64,000 nt of DNA from Anodontia alba (Eukaryota; Mollusca; Bivalvia; Lucinida; Lucinidae), in the NCBI GenBank assembly GCA_964016985.1, contig OZ024828.1, positions 30,023,129-30,087,128 of the forward strand, read 5' to 3'. The notes below the pieces were generated by a model. That model ran no database searches, was not told where the DNA came from, and saw nothing but the letters and a program-made list of their open reading frames with translations. Positions 10,809-22,490 of the stretch are shown piece after piece. Made by a program: the position numbers and the translations under genes. Numbering within the stretch: position 1 is the stretch's first letter; each line of letters begins with the position of its first letter.

Positions 10809-11286
10809 TATTTTAGAATGTAGTCTACAACAATTTTGAATGGCGCAGTAAGGTTTCAAATAGTGAATGAACGTTATTATGTGCATATATTAACAAATAT
10901 GCAAATCTGCTTATAGATTTTGAATGAAGTTTGTTAGATAAATAGAAAATAGAAGTTAAATTTAAAAATATCTAAACTCCAATGAATGGTGTGGGAAAGA
11001 CACACCACTCCAAATATTAATAGCTTGTATGAGTATATTGTCGAATTGGATCAATTTATTGCACATAAATAGATATCCTCATATGAAATCTTCTCTTCGT
11101 TGTAATAATTTGAATAATTTGAATATGACAACTTTGTCATTTCTGACAATGACGTCACGGATTCTCATGTCCCCAATTTTATGTTACTTTGACAGATCTC
11201 GGAAAATTTTCAGTTTGAAAAGCAGATTGGGTTATCAAAAATATCATTTACTATCAAGAAACTACGTTATGTCAGTAATGTACAGT

Positions 11287-11362
11287 AAAAAAAAAAAAAA
11301 CAAAAAAAAAAAAAACAAAAAAAAAAAAAACAAAAAAAAAAAAACAAAAACAAAAAAAAAAA
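11287..11362. repeat. A-rich tract with periodic C
   Basis: Blocks of 13-14 A separated by single C, giving a ~15-base period, then degenerating. The K-rich ORF spanning 11029-11514 is not considered a gene. Confidence 0.9.
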
Positions 11363-11564
11363 CGATCTGCAGTATTGATTACTTAACCTCCATTACCAAA
11401 TTATTTTGTTATAATTTGTCAAAACACAAATGGATGCTCGGGCCAACCCTTGCATATTCTATTCACATAATGTATGTTAACCCGAAAAATGTCATTAAAA
11501 CTTGTAGTAGATGACATTGTAAAAATGTTGTTTTATTTTTCGTAGAAAATTAGGTATAACATTG

Positions 11565-11651
11565 CATGTGAATCGTCTGCCTAGCAGACGATTCACATGA
11601 AATGGCAAGCCTTATTTCTACTGCTGTTAAGACTGGCGCTTTAACAGTTAA
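11565..11651. repeat. Perfect hairpin, T2-MITE relative
   Basis: 'CATGTGAATCGTCTGC' (11565-11580), loop CTA, then its exact complement to 11599. The following 'GGCAAGCCTTATTT' and 'GACTGGCGCTTTAACAGTTAA' match the right half of T2 copies at 14861 and 18231. The left terminus is lost. Confidence 0.65.
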
Positions 11652-12249
11652 AATCCATTTTGCGTAACGCGCATATATTAATAACACTTATGGCATGCGG
11701 AGGTACAAAATCTAGATTACTTCCTCATAGAATTACTACTTTATGAGGATCTTTAGAGAAGTAAACAGGTGTCAAAACTTGCTCGGTAGCTGTCATAAAC
11801 ACCAGGGCTCTACCTTCGGGCTAGAGATTTAAGATATTTTATAGCCAGCGTGACCCGATCAATCCATCGTTTACATTGTATCTACTTATCTATATCTCAA
11901 TTTCGCTGTCATTTAATTACCAAAGCGAGACGTTTGTGAGGCAAACTGTTTTAGCATTCATTGTGGGGTGAACATAAAAAATTATGTCAGGTATAATATG
12001 CCAGCTAGAGACCATAAATTTCTGCAAATTGTTCGAAGGCATCACAATAAAATTCTAAAACTAATATTAATATGAAAGAAAAATCAGACGATCTCTTCAA
12101 AGCGATCAGCTGGATTTGTTAAACATTTACCTCACTCTGGGTAAATACAGCAGGGACAAATTCGTAAAAAAAAAAAAGAAGAAAATCCAAGGCTACCTTG
12201 AAGCTTGAAGCTTGTCAGATTATTCGCCTTTTTTTTCGTCTAAATTGTA

Positions 12250-12361
<112 letters not shown>

Positions 12362-12682
12362 CAGGCTGACGCGCGTCTATATCTCTGAAAGCTTGCTCGC
12401 CTTCCAGTGGTCCTTGTTTCAATCACACTAAATTTTATTGAAAGAGGATAGGTACAGATTTTGTAGTAAACAGCATGTTTACTTCAAATCTAAGAAATAA
12501 GGCCAAGTGATATTTCTTTAATCATTGCCATAACTATCGAATAAATCATGCAATTATGTAAGTAAAAGTGTTAAATATTTATAAAAGGCATTGAAGTAAC
12601 TTACGACAGTTTTCGTTATTGTAATAAGTTAAAGTATATGGGGACATATTTATGATATATTCAACAAAATAATTATTTTTAT

Positions 12683-12963
12683 CCTTACGAAACCACGCAT
12701 ATTCAAATACGTATGTAGAAAATTTCACCTCCAAAAACTGAAAAAATTCAGATAAAAAACTCTGCTATTTTTCATATTTCAGCTCAAATCATAGATTGTG
12801 GGTACACGTTAGAACCGCCTTGACGAGGCAGTTCTAACGAGTACCACAATCTATGTTTTTGAGCAGAAATAAGAAAAATAATGTATACCCCTGTAAACCC
12901 CAGTTTTGCTATATAAAGTGGGGTTTAAAGGGGTCAAAAGTATACAGGCATGTTTTTGTGATG
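12683..12963. mobile_element. P1 multi-hairpin MITE, copy 3
   Basis: Left end 'CTTACGAAACCACGCATATT', right end 'CATGTTTTTGTGATG'. Core arms 'TACACGTTAGAACCGCC' and 'GGCAGTTCTAACGAGTA' have unpaired changes, and the outer dyad 'GTAAACCCCAG' / 'GTGGGGTTTAAAGGGG' is kept. Same orientation as copy 2. Confidence 0.85.
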
Positions 12964-14386
12964 TGATTTTAAGGAATAGCTCCGTTTTCTAACAAGTTTT
13001 AAGTCATGTCTTATATAAATAAGCGCCAGAGCGATTCTTGCCTTCTCTGGTCTGGAAAACGTCAAAGTATACCGCATTTGCCCTAAATATTTGGAGAGAC
13101 GGGCCTGAGCAAAACACGCGGCAGATATATTCTCAAATATTTTTCAGCATATTATAACCTAGCTTTTTTACTCTGAAAGTCGAAAATCATACATAATTAT
13201 GACTTTTCCTTCATGCTGAATATAAATGTGGTATATATTTTTATATTTCACCAATAATAATATTCCTAAAAACTTGCTTTCCCCATTATTATTACTAATG
13301 TAAATTTCAAATATTTGGGGTGCCGTTTCTCTGACGTTTAAAATTTGAACGTATTAACGATGTATGCACAATGGCAAAGAGTCATAAATTTCTGCTAAAA
13401 ACTTCAGTTTTATTCACACGGGAGTATTTTATCAGCCACATCACATATGCAAACGATTTCATTCATATGCAGTCAAGCCATGGTAATAAAGATTAATTTC
13501 AATAGTCATATTGCTTTCGAGAAATATAATAACTTGCCATTTATTGTTATTCTCTTCACCCACGAATAAATACCCTTCAATTCTTTCAAGTCATTCCAAT
13601 ATTTGCTTGATTATTGTATTTTTATTTCCATTATTAGTCTAAATAAACGTTTGATCGAAGCTGCTTTAAGACTGAACCATTGACTTTTATTGAGGCAAAC
13701 ACTTGTTTCATTTTAATGTGTATTAATAAGATGGCCACCTGTTTTGACAGACATTCCTCAAAGCTTACTCGTAGTTTTTTCTTCTTTCCAGATGTAACGT
13801 AATGCTTTACTAAGTACCAAAATATGTATGATTTAGGATAGACTTCCCACATCCCGGACATACGCTTCTACCGATAGTTCCTTCGTTCAGGCCTATGGGC
13901 ATGGTGGGCGAAGCTTGCTTACCAAGTAGTGCTTACTATCCGCGGACCCTTACAGCCTTTACTCTGTTGGTCTGAACATTCTGATTCGTCATTCGTTTAC
14001 GGATTTATAAGTTTGGATAATGGCTTAGGTACCATGACCGCAACTACTTATATTCTGTCTTTTCGCCATTTAATAAGCTATATTAATTATCATAAGCAAT
14101 CATGTCAATGCATTTATTTGTTATGACAATTATGTATGATTTGCATCTTAACTGTCAAAAATGCGTCCTTTTTTATGCTTGGCTTTTTACAGCATTACCA
14201 TTACCATTATCATATTTTATGCATAAATTGACTACAACACAAGACATCGTCAGTTTGCAGGAATAACTTGTTTTCGCCTGTTTGTAAATGGCATTTGTGA
14301 ATTGTGGTTTCTGTAAATGTGTTTCGTCGGTGACAGATGGCGTTTGGTCTACTTGCTTAACTGACATTTACCGCACTTAGGGCTAG
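12964..14386. other. Non-coding stretch
   Basis: No gene recognised. A weak inverted pair ('CCCTAAATATTTGGAGAG' near 13080 and 'CAAATATTTGGGGTG' near 13305) may mark a degraded element. ORFs at 13634-13861, 13929-14126 and 14173-14367 show no motif. Confidence 0.4.
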
Positions 14387-14740
14387 GTGTTATGGTGGTG
14401 GTACGTGTCTGCTGAACTTGCAGCAGATTGGGAAAGGGACATGATAGTATGTCTTCTATTTCTGGGCTGTCACTCACTTGTTCCCTCACCCTCCTCTATC
14501 CAAGCAAACACTAACGTCGCAGGAACGTATTTACAACGTGTGCAACGTTTCAGCGACGTTGTAACGAATTTGTTGCAACGTTGTATGTTTGCTGGGATAT
14601 CTCGCTTTCCTGTTGCTCTACCGTCTTTTTTGTGTTTTTGTCTGGCAGATGATACAAAATGACACCTACGTGGATTAAAATGACCCCTACATGATTCAAC
14701 GTGCCGTAAAGCAAGAAGTCAAACAGCCGCACTAAGGATT
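14387..14740 (+). mobile_element. Diverged R1 retroposon split by an ACGTTG MITE
   Basis: CT-rich segments and 'GATACAAAATGACACCTACG' parallel R1's 'GACACAAAATGACCCACAAA'. The middle is interrupted by the palindrome at 14499-14597. Strongly diverged, so an old copy. Confidence 0.45.
14499..14597. mobile_element. ACGTTG-repeat MITE
   Basis: Inverted ends 'ATCCAAGCAAACACTAACGT' and 'CAACGTTGTATGTTTGCTGG'. The interior is built from repeated CAACGTT / AACGTTG words. Two relatives: 20849-20945 and 29836-29891. Confidence 0.7.
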
Positions 14741-14860
14741 ACCATTTAATGTATGCCTTGCTGCTAATTCTATAAACTTGAATTCATCTCGTAAATTCCT
14801 TATTACATTTCTTAATTTATTATTTTCTTACAATTGGTTTCGATGATATGTTTTGATTGT

Positions 14861-15070
14861 TTAACCCTTGAAGCGCTAATCATGACTGCAGAAGAAAATA
14901 TTTTGACTTCTTTGTATGTTTCAGGGATAAAAAGGCTTGATATGTCACGTGAATCGTCTGCCGAGCAGACGGTTTACATGAAATGACAAGTCTTATTTTC
15001 TTTTGCAAAACAAATACTCCAAAAATAGAATGGCGTCTGCTACAATTTCGGTTAGCGTTTTAAGGGTTAA
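14861..15070. mobile_element. T2 MITE, TTAA-flanked
   Basis: TTAA at 14861-14864 and 15067-15070. Ends 'TTAACCCTTGAAGCGCTAAT' and 'TTAGCGTTTTAAGGGTTAA' are inverted. Inside, 'GTGAATCGTCTGCCGAGCAG' starts a hairpin completed by 'ACGGTTTACATG'. TTAA flanks suggest piggyBac-type mobilisation. Confidence 0.75.
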
Positions 15071-15648
15071 ACTCCTATTAATCCATTTATGCCGAAACGG
15101 CCTCATCTACCTTCAGTCTTCAGACAGATCCTTTTTCAATATAAATGATGTCTGTTTAGCTTTTGTTATGACCATGTTATATATACATTCCTATTTAATG
15201 GAAAGAGTGTACGCCCTGGACAGACGCCGCGTTCTATGGCGTCAGATCTGGGTCTGCACTGTTTGCCAATGTCCCTTGTTATGGGACGCTAGGTTTAAAT
15301 GAGTTAAAAGCTTCAGTAAGGTTTCAATTCCGATGAGAAGCATAGAACTGTGCATTAAAATGTATATTTCAAAATATACTGAGAGAAATATATTTAGCAT
15401 TTTTAATGGTTGTGATTCTTTCTCTGGCAACAGTTTTCCAAGACTGCTGATCGCATGTAAATATTTTAGCATGGAGAAAACGATTACATCAAACAGGATT
15501 AACTCACATTTTTTCGTCACTTTAATAATTGCTTGAATGTTGTTTATTTACGTCAGAAATATTTGCTGCTTGGTGAAATATTGCTAAATTTATTTTCCTC
15601 AGTATATTAGTGCAGTGCTAGCGCCATTATTTGTTTTCTTATTATATA
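15071..15648. other. Non-coding stretch
   Basis: 15240-15310 holds 'GGTCTGCACTGTTTGCCAAT' and 'TATGGGACGCTAGG', half of a GATCAG-type element. ORFs here show no conserved domain. Confidence 0.4.
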
Positions 15649-15981
15649 CAGTCAACTCTCGTTATCTCGACCTCGCTTATCTCGAATAACCGCTTATCTC
15701 GAAGTGAAATTCTGGTCCCTGTTTTATCATGGAAATCTAAGAATAGGTAAAAAAATATTGTGGAAAAGAGGAAAAATTGCTCCTAAGGAGCAATTTCTCC
15801 TCTTTTCCACAATATTTTCAATATATCTTTAACTTCAAGAGTCAAATTACATATTCATTTGTTAAATGTGGGTGTTCGATTTATTGTTTTCCTCACTTCT
15901 GCAGCTCTGATATTTCGAGGTACGGATATCTCGAAGTGTTTCAGAGAGTCCCTTGGAATTCGAGATAACGAGAGTCGACTG
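15649..15981. mobile_element. pogo/Tigger-like MITE, copy A
   Basis: Flanked by TA (15647-15648, 15982-15983). Inverted ends 'CAGTCAACTCTCGTTATCTC' and 'GAGATAACGAGAGTCGACTG'. CAGT-starting ends with TA targets are typical of pogo-type Tc1/mariner elements. A central palindrome has arms 'AATATTGTGGAAAAGAGG' / 'CCTCTTTTCCACAATATT' around 'GCTCCTAAGGAGC'. No transposase. Very similar to 27303-27620. Confidence 0.85.
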
Positions 15982-15983
15982 TA

Positions 15984-16887
15984 CATATAATTAACTGTTA
16001 TCGTCATTATAGCGTCTGTACTGTTATGCTTTATTGACCTGTCTGTGTCTATACTATTGTATACCTAGTGTTCTGGGTTAGATTGCAGATATCAAGAATT
16101 ATTCCCAAATTAATCATACCTATTTCAGGCATCTTGCACATCACAAGCAGGTCTGTTTCTAAATTGCGAAGAGTTTTACCTAAGGTTTGTTGCTATTACA
16201 TTAAGTTACAGATACACTTAGATGATTATTATAAAGATAATGCAATAAGCCATCCTCTAAAAATTGCTGCAAGCTTTCTGTTCCAAGACATTATGTACAG
16301 ACAATGACGTCAGATTGTTTTTGATCGTCCTACACAGTTCATGTGATTGTTTTAGCCTCACAAATTGCTTCATTATCTAATAAATCTTTCGTTGCAGCGA
16401 ATATAACATTTGTTAAACTTAAATTGCAAGTAGGACCTTTTTTAATAGTTGGGTTGTTATAAAAGTACAGTCTGTTTAGCGATATTATGGGACACCCTGC
16501 AGTTTTATTATCTCTTTGCACATGTCAAGGTGCAGTACTTGCATGCAGTAGATACATTTTCTTGAGCTCTGATTCGTGTAAATGAGCAGATAGCAAGCAG
16601 CAAAGGCGGTCAAATCATAAACAGTATCATGCCTGATATATATTTTTGTTGAGTTCTGCTTTTTTGATCAATATATATTTTTCTTTGGTTTTCAAAGATA
16701 AACATGGAAGAAAACAAGAAAAAAAAAAAAAAATTCTAGAATTTTAATAATAATTAAATATCTTGCTTTTGCTGCGCTTTTAGATTCCATATCTAAACGT
16801 TTTGAATTTCAAATGTTAGGCATTGGCACGAAAGAACGCATTGCAATAGCATTCTATTGTTGTGTTTAATGGACTTTGCTAAGCATT
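15984..16887. other. Non-coding stretch
   Basis: No gene or repeat recognised apart from an A run near 16718-16732. Confidence 0.5.
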
Positions 16888-16993
16888 CCCAGCTAGCATT
16901 CTTTATAAATCTATAGTGGGCCGTTATCGGCCCGTCAGTACCCTGACGGGCCGATAATGGCCCGCTATAGATTTATGTAGAATGCTTACTTGG
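16888..16993. mobile_element. CTAGC hairpin MITE
   Basis: 'CCCAGCTAGCATTCTTTATA' to 'TATGTAGAATGCTTACTTGG'; inner 'GGGCCGTTATCGGCCCGTCA' pairs with 'TGACGGGCCGATAATGGCCC' with one G/T-type change. Confidence 0.8.
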
Positions 16994-17132
16994 TTGTTAT
17001 CTCCTTGTTGGGGAGGGAGCTGGTTGATTTTCTTTTCTTTGATCCGTGGCTTGTGTTCGGTCTGTCTTGGTTTGTTTGCATCTTCTCCGATGTCATTGGT
17101 TGGCTATGTTCTGTGATCGTGGCTCTTCCTGG

Positions 17133-17215
17133 ACATCTGTATCATTTTTTTTAGATCATTCGTTAGAAAAAATACATCTGTATCATTTTTTTTTAGATCA
17201 TTCGTTAGAAAAAAT
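17133..17215. repeat. Two tandem ~41-bp units
   Basis: 'ACATCTGTATCATTTTTTTT' plus 'AGATCATTCGTTAGAAAAAA' occurs twice back to back, from 17133 and 17174, differing by one T. The left flank (17035-17140) shows weak G-family similarity ('TGTGATCGTGGCTCTTCCTG'). Confidence 0.8.
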
Positions 17216-18230
17216 TCCTAATGGATTCTGAACGTAGAGAAAATGTTTATAAAATGGAATCATGTTAAACTATTTTTACGATGTCTTTACGACTGTTTTT
17301 GACATAGTTTACCCTCTACGAGAGTTTTCAGCTGAATGCTATTTTATGCTGTAACAGGCCTTACATTAATAGAACTCATAGGTATTGAGGAAATATCGCG
17401 TAAGTGTTTGTACTTTTTAACTATGTGGCCACTGTTAAACTAGTCACTTGATTAGCCCATTAAGTCTACGGTGCCTTTTACCTGTTAATGCACAGCGTCC
17501 AAAAATGGGAACGAGGCAAAACGTGTAGATCCAGAACGCGCCTGACTGCTTATTCATTGTTTGCAGTAATAGCAGGTCAGAATTATGCAGTGATTGCTTA
17601 AGACATAAGGGAAACAACTACAATAAGACGATAGCACAAGATTAAGTAGCTGATTTCCCTTTGTATTGTGGAACCGCGAAGTGAGATTTTGAACACGTCT
17701 AACATTTTCAAGAAAGAAAAAAATACCAAGCGTATCCAGTCTGTCAAGAAGATTATTCTGGTGTGTTCGTGGTGTGAGCGCGTATGTTCCTGTCTCGTCT
17801 ACTGAGCTATAGTATAGAAACGCCAAAATGTCCTTAAGGTCAACGAAATCCGTGTAACGGTTATTTATAGCAGCGCTATTCTTGTCGCTGTGATGTCAGA
17901 GTGCTGTTGATAGAGAGTTATCTGTAAAACCTGAACTGGAACATTTGGGACATTGGCAAACAATGTCGACCCAGAGCTGATCAGGATCTGCAGTGTTTGC
18001 TTAAATTACAGGAAGTTATATTCAGGACCATTTTCCCAGCCTACACTCAGAGACAATCGACCCATCATTGCTGTCAATGCTTTGATTGCTTTTTCCGTGT
18101 ATCTTCTATATCGCTTTAAAAATGAAAAGACAAATTATTTCCATATTTTCCATGTAAATTATAAACGAATTTTCTCTGCTGGCTTTCAGGTGTGCTTGTT
18201 AAAAGTGTTGTATTAAGTAAAAAGGGAGAG
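17216..18230. other. Non-coding stretch with R6 copy 2
   Basis: 17455-17540 has a MITE relic ('CCCATTAAGTCTACGGTGCC', 'GTGTAGATCCAGAACGCG'). R6 copy 2 lies at about 17850-18025. No gene seen; the minus-strand ORF 17554-17826 has no motif. Confidence 0.4.
17850..18025 (+). repeat. Dispersed repeat R6, copy 2
   Basis: Contains 'TTGTCGCTGTGATGTCAGAG' and 'TTATCTGTAAAACCTGAACT', the inverted match of 790-960. It also carries a GATCAG-type segment 'GACCCAGAGCTGATCAGGAT'. Confidence 0.55.
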
Positions 18231-18413
18231 TTAAACCTTAAAGCACTAAGCAAATTGTAGCACACGACACTTTGAGACATATACTTTGGTTTTGCGAGAA
18301 AATAAAACTTGGCATTGCATGCAACTCATCAGCTAGGCAGACGATTCACATGAGATGCACGCTTTATTTCAAAGTGCTTCTGCTGCAGCTGTGATTAGCG
18401 CATTAAGGATTAA
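18231..18413. mobile_element. T2 MITE, TTAA-flanked
   Basis: TTAA at 18231-18234 and 18410-18413; ends 'TTAAACCTTAAAGCACTAAG' and 'GATTAGCGCATTAAGGATTAA'. Centre 'GGCAGACGATTCACATGAGA' matches the T2 hairpin, with a diverged left arm. Confidence 0.7.
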
Positions 18414-19411
18414 AGCAAGCATGTATGCAGACAATCCACATATCCGCCTACTCTATCGTATCGTTTTACAGAACTTGCATTAATCGCCTAACCAGTCATT
18501 AGATACTCTGTAATATGCTGACGAGAGCGTTTATCATGAACGTCATGCGTCCATGTGCGGTTTGATCTCTGTCTCGCCATCTGCGTATTTACTAAACCTC
18601 GTTTTTCTTGACCCGGCGAAAATTATCATATACATCAAATATAATCAACTATAACCACCCTTGAAAGAGCAGGAATAGGTTATCTTGGTACAAGAAATTT
18701 AGCCAAAATGGATACTTATTTTTGTTTGCTGTATTCCTTGTAAAGCGATTCGTAAGTTCCTTAAGCCTTATTCATGTAATAATTAGTTTCATATGTTAAC
18801 ACTTGGATTAGGAGAGATTAAGATTCACAGATGATGCGTTTTATAGAATCCAGTATTATGATAGAATAAATAACTCATGGGAAAATCAAATAAGCTTGTG
18901 GTGGGGTATGCCCTACTTGCATGCCACCGTTTCATACCATTTAGGATAGGTTAATAAAAAGAAAATGAATCGCATGAAAACTTGAATTTCGCATATACGA
19001 TAAATAAAGATCTGGGCTTGTTTGTTTATGCGCAGAGTCCTTTCGGTTTATCTACTCTTCATTATCGCATTCAGGAAGATCCGTTTACTGAATTAATGGG
19101 CAGAGAAAATATTGAACAAACGGCAAGAAAAACTCACAATATATTTGCTATACGTATGCTAGGGGCGTTTTTTTTTCAGCGCAAAACTCAAATATTAAGG
19201 ACTGAATGAGGTCTGACATTGTGTGAATGTATGATATGTGACGTTTTTACTGTATTTGATATTGCTTACATTTTGCTGGCACGTGCGTCAGAATCAGCGT
19301 TTCATTAGCGTAGGAATTTTCCCTCCCGCCGATCAAATATTATGTCGTTGATCTGGTTAACGTAACCACCATAATTCCTTATGAAACTTATCCTAAAATG
19401 TAAACAAATTG
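18414..19411. other. Non-coding stretch
   Basis: No gene or repeat recognised. An ORF at 18982-19209 (75 codons) has no motif I know and no splice context that convinces. Confidence 0.4.
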
Positions 19412-19662
19412 TATTATTATTATTATTATTATTCTTATTATTATTATTTGTTTTAAAGACCCAGTCAATGCTATTAAAGTCATGTCGAACTGGTCAGTTT
19501 ACCTAACCACACTTTTTCCTGGGCAGACTTAGTCCTTTAAGCGGCGAAGCAGTACTTATCCAGAAGCTGACAACTTCCCTTCTTGAAGCAGCGGAAGGGA
19601 GAGAATACTCGTAGAAAATATTTCATGATCAGTCTCCATGAAAGAATATTGCTGAACCCAAA
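19412..19662 (-). mobile_element. SINE-A, 5'-truncated copy
   Basis: On the minus strand it matches the body of the intact SINE at 30959-31263: 'CATGGAGACTGATCATGAAA', 'GTTGTCAGCTTCTGG', 'AAGTGTGGTTAGGTAAACTG', and a tail of (AAT)n (19412-19449 on +). The tRNA-like head with A and B boxes is missing, as expected after incomplete reverse transcription. Confidence 0.75.
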
Positions 19663-20142
19663 CAAATCTTTTTAATTACTTGATAATTTGTCCAAATCCT
19701 ACTGTCGGAACTACAAACAGTGCAGATCCTGGTCCACTTACTCCCTTACAAACCGTTTAATCGCGTCGACACTGTTCGCCCAGCCTCTGTTCGAATACTT
19801 ATAGTAAATGCAATTGCACATATTTATTTAAAAAATACAATTGCGGACGATTTTGTACACTAAATATTCAATAAAAACGTATGTTTAAGTTTGTCCGAAA
19901 GATATACCGTTATAAAGACCGACAAATGAATCACATAACAACCTTTACCGAATAAGCGACTAACCAACCAAAATGACAGACTCAATTTCATGCGTTAAAA
20001 CATAACAAACGTCTTTCCCTGTTATTCCGACCCGAAACTTTAAAGTTCGCTTGTCATTTTATTTTGATTGATGAAAGTGTTTCCCAACAGTGTTTTCTCA
20101 AACATGATAAGTTGATATTCTGTTTCTTATTTGTCCACTAAA

Positions 20143-20215
20143 ACAGCATCAGAAGCGCTTGCCGGAGGCGCTTCTAATGAGTACCCATAACGCATATATA
20201 TTTTCGAGACGACAT
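20143..20215. repeat. Relic of the P1/P2 hairpin core
   Basis: 'CAGAAGCGCTTGCC' / 'GGAGGCGCTTCTAATGAGTA' followed by 'CCCATAACGCATATAT' is the right arm and tip of the P2 core. It ends about 95 bases before the Wnt splice acceptor. Confidence 0.6.
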
Positions 20216-20289
20216 TCGAGACATATTTATCTGGACATCCCAGTATAGAATATACATTCACGACAGAATTAGTAAAACGTTATCATGAA

Positions 20290-20308
20290 TTTGTTCTTTT
20301 ACTTTCAG
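20290..20308 (+). promoter_or_regulatory. Splice acceptor of the Wnt terminal exon
   Basis: Pyrimidine-rich tract followed by CAG at 20306-20308, directly before the codon for serine that opens the conserved Wnt segment. The upstream in-frame codons lose all Wnt similarity at this exact point. Confidence 0.85.
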
Positions 20309-20770
20309 TCTGTGTATAATTACGCCAAGGTGGCATGCAAGTGCCATGGAGTTTCTGGTTCCTGCAGCTTAAAGACGTGTTGGCAGCAGCTCCCAACCTT
20401 TAGAGAGATTGGTGACCGGCTTAAAGAGAGATACGACGGCAGTGTGGAATGCAAATTTAATAAAAGAGGAACCAAACTTAAACGCAGACATAAAAAGTTT
20501 AATAAACCATCAAAAGAAGATTTAATATATTTAGATGATTCTCCTGACTATTGTGAAAGAAATCCTAGCACCGGGTCCCTGGGGACAATTGGTAGGGAGT
20601 GTAATAAAGGTTCAGGTGGTATGGATGGCTGTAATTTAATGTGTTGTGGTAGAGGTTATAATACATTTAAGAAGACCCTTGTGGAACGATGTAACTGTAA
20701 ATTTGTATGGTGCTGTCATGTAAAATGTAAAACTTGTGAAAGTGTTAAAGACGTTCACGTGTGTAAATAG
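20309..20770 (+). CDS. Wnt5: Wnt ligand, terminal exon (most like Wnt5)
   Basis: C-terminal 153 residues of a secreted Wnt signalling ligand, which binds Frizzled/Ror/Ryk-type receptors. The exon starts in phase 0 after the acceptor 'TTGTTCTTTTACTTTCAG' (AG at 20307-20308); the ATG at 20285 lies in the intron and is not a start. Seen: '[18 protein letters not shown]', the Wnt thumb loop whose first serine after GV carries palmitoleate in the family; '[16 protein letters not shown]'; '[16 protein letters not shown]'; and the finger '[15 protein letters not shown]', ending CK-stop at 20768-20770. All expected C-terminal cysteines appear present. SLKTCW and RN-STGSLGT point to Wnt5; 'GRECN' and '[11 protein letters not shown]' recall Wnt16, the main alternative. 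Earlier exons (signal peptide, N-terminal domain) were not seen in the window. Confidence 0.93.
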   Translation, partial: SVYNYAKVACKCHGVSGSCSLKTCWQQLPTFREIGDRLKERYDGSVECKFNKRGTKLKRRHKKFNKPSKEDLIYLDDSPDYCERNPSTGSLGTIGRECNKGSGGMDGCNLMCCGRGYNTFKKTLVERCNCKFVWCCHVKCKTCESVKDVHVCK

Positions 20771-22300
20771 TGGGCTACTCCAAGAATATACAGTTATTTA
20801 AATTGTGTATGACTAACAAAAGGTGAAATTAAAACTTTGACTACATATCCCAGCGGGCACGCAGCGTTTACACACCGTCGCATCAACATCGATGCAACTT
20901 CATGACGTTGCGTCGACGTTGTATAAACATCATGTGCCCGCTGAGATTGAATCAAGCAGTTTTCGAAGCAAAGCTGAACACCTTCTGGATTGCAGACGAA
21001 ATGACCCAGGTGAAAAATAAACATATCTTGTGGAGTCTAGTATCAGCGAGGCTATTCTCACAAGAGATAATTATTTGATGGCGGATATAAAATACTGTCC
21101 AAACAGCAAATGTTTTATCAGGAGTCATACAGATATATTATGGTCCAAGATAATGCCATAATAAAACTACTGCTAGACAGATGTACAGTATATCGGCTAC
21201 ATGAAACAGTTTCGTCGAATAAAACAAGGAACTAGCCCACTTCAAGAATGTGTTTTATTTATTGAATTGTTACTACAAGCATTGTATAGTTCTTCTACAT
21301 TTTCGAATATATTATTTATCGCAAACTGCACTCCTCTTTCATAGTCCCGTTCACGTACCTTGTGTCAAAACTATATATTGCACAGACATTTCGTTGACCA
21401 GACAGGACTGTCTAACATATCGTATGGACGTCAATCAGTTATAGTTATAAGGGTGGTGTGATAAAACTACTCCCCATTAAAACCAGCGATTGTGGATGTA
21501 GAGGTTTCGCTTTACAACGGAATACGTATGTATCCATGAGACGAAGTGTTTTAACTTTACTTGAGACAGATACATGTTTATGTTTCGTATATTTCATTTG
21601 TAATTTATTTATAAAATGCATGTAAACGAAGCCTTGTCATATAGCAGTGACATATAGTATTAGATAAATGAGTTTCAAACAAGAATCTGTAAAGAACTCT
21701 AACAGATTAGGAACAACCTGTAAAAGGAAGCATGAAAATCATCCGTATATACAGATGGCGGAAAATGAAAGGCAGATCAGCCGAGTCCCTGAGAGACAAG
21801 TCTGTAATTGATACTTGACAGCTCAGAAAGAGTATTACGGAAAGCCAGCAGACCAAATAAAGGCATATGCAATGGATTGACAATATGAATTTACCCCCAA
21901 AACAGGTGGAAAAGGGGGAAATAGTTAACTGAGAGATAATTACTTACAATAAGAGCTGAGTGACTCATTACTATATCAATAATAAAATTGTATGTCCAAG
22001 ACAAAACAACTGGCCAGTTATAGTGATGAATGTAATGTGCTTGTTTTCGTGTAAATGGCTGTTATCGTTAATATGGCTAATACAACGAACATATACACTG
22101 TACGAATGAACGTTTCGATGTTTCGTGTGTTATTTCGGTATGAAAGACATTATTACTCTTCATGTAAATTACAAAGTTGTTTTATATTGTCTCAGAAGTT
22201 ATTTTATCTCATTTGTACAAAGTTGTATCTGTATATATACTCTGTACATATGTATAGACAGTATGTAGATAAAAATATAAAAAAAACAACAACTTGTCTT
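20771..22300 (+). other. Probable 3' UTR and downstream of Wnt
   Basis: No coding sequence after the stop. AATAAA occurs at 21016-21021 and again near 21214, and an 'ATAAAAATATAAAAAAAAC' run at about 22270-22288 could be a distal 3' end. Which poly(A) site is used cannot be told from sequence. A MITE sits in the first 200 bases. Confidence 0.4.
20849..20945. mobile_element. ACGTTG-repeat MITE in the Wnt 3' UTR
   Basis: Inverted ends 'CCCAGCGGGCACGCAGCGTT' and 'ATCATGTGCCCGCTGAG', interior 'GTCGCATCAACATCGATGCA' and 'GACGTTGCGTCGACGTTGTA'. It begins 78 bases after the stop codon, so any transcript using a downstream poly(A) site would carry the hairpin. Confidence 0.75.
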
Positions 22301-22384
22301 TAACGTGTATACACGGATTCCCAGAGATTTTAGGAAAGAGGACTTGTTCATGAGGAGTATTTGATGATAAGTCTGTGATAAGTA

Positions 22385-22490
22385 TGTACAGTTCTCCATA
22401 AAACATACATTGTGGGTATTCATTAGAAGGACCTCGGTTATGCGGTTCCAATGAGTATCTATAGCATACGTTTCTATGGACAAAATACGA
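22385..22490. repeat. Diverged P-core hairpin
   Basis: 'CATACATTGTGGGTATTCAT' ... 'CCAATGAGTATCTATAGCAT' is the core of P1/P2 with many changes; tip 'GGACCTCGGTTATGCGGTTCC'. Outer frame not recognised. Confidence 0.6.

Noticed and set aside
11029..11514. 161-codon lysine-rich ORF
   Set aside because: Most of its length is the A-rich tract; no domain and no splice context.
20285..20308. ATG at 20285 as the start of the Wnt ORF
   Set aside because: The codons before 20309 have no Wnt similarity and form a splice acceptor tract; this is a terminal exon, not a 161-residue protein.
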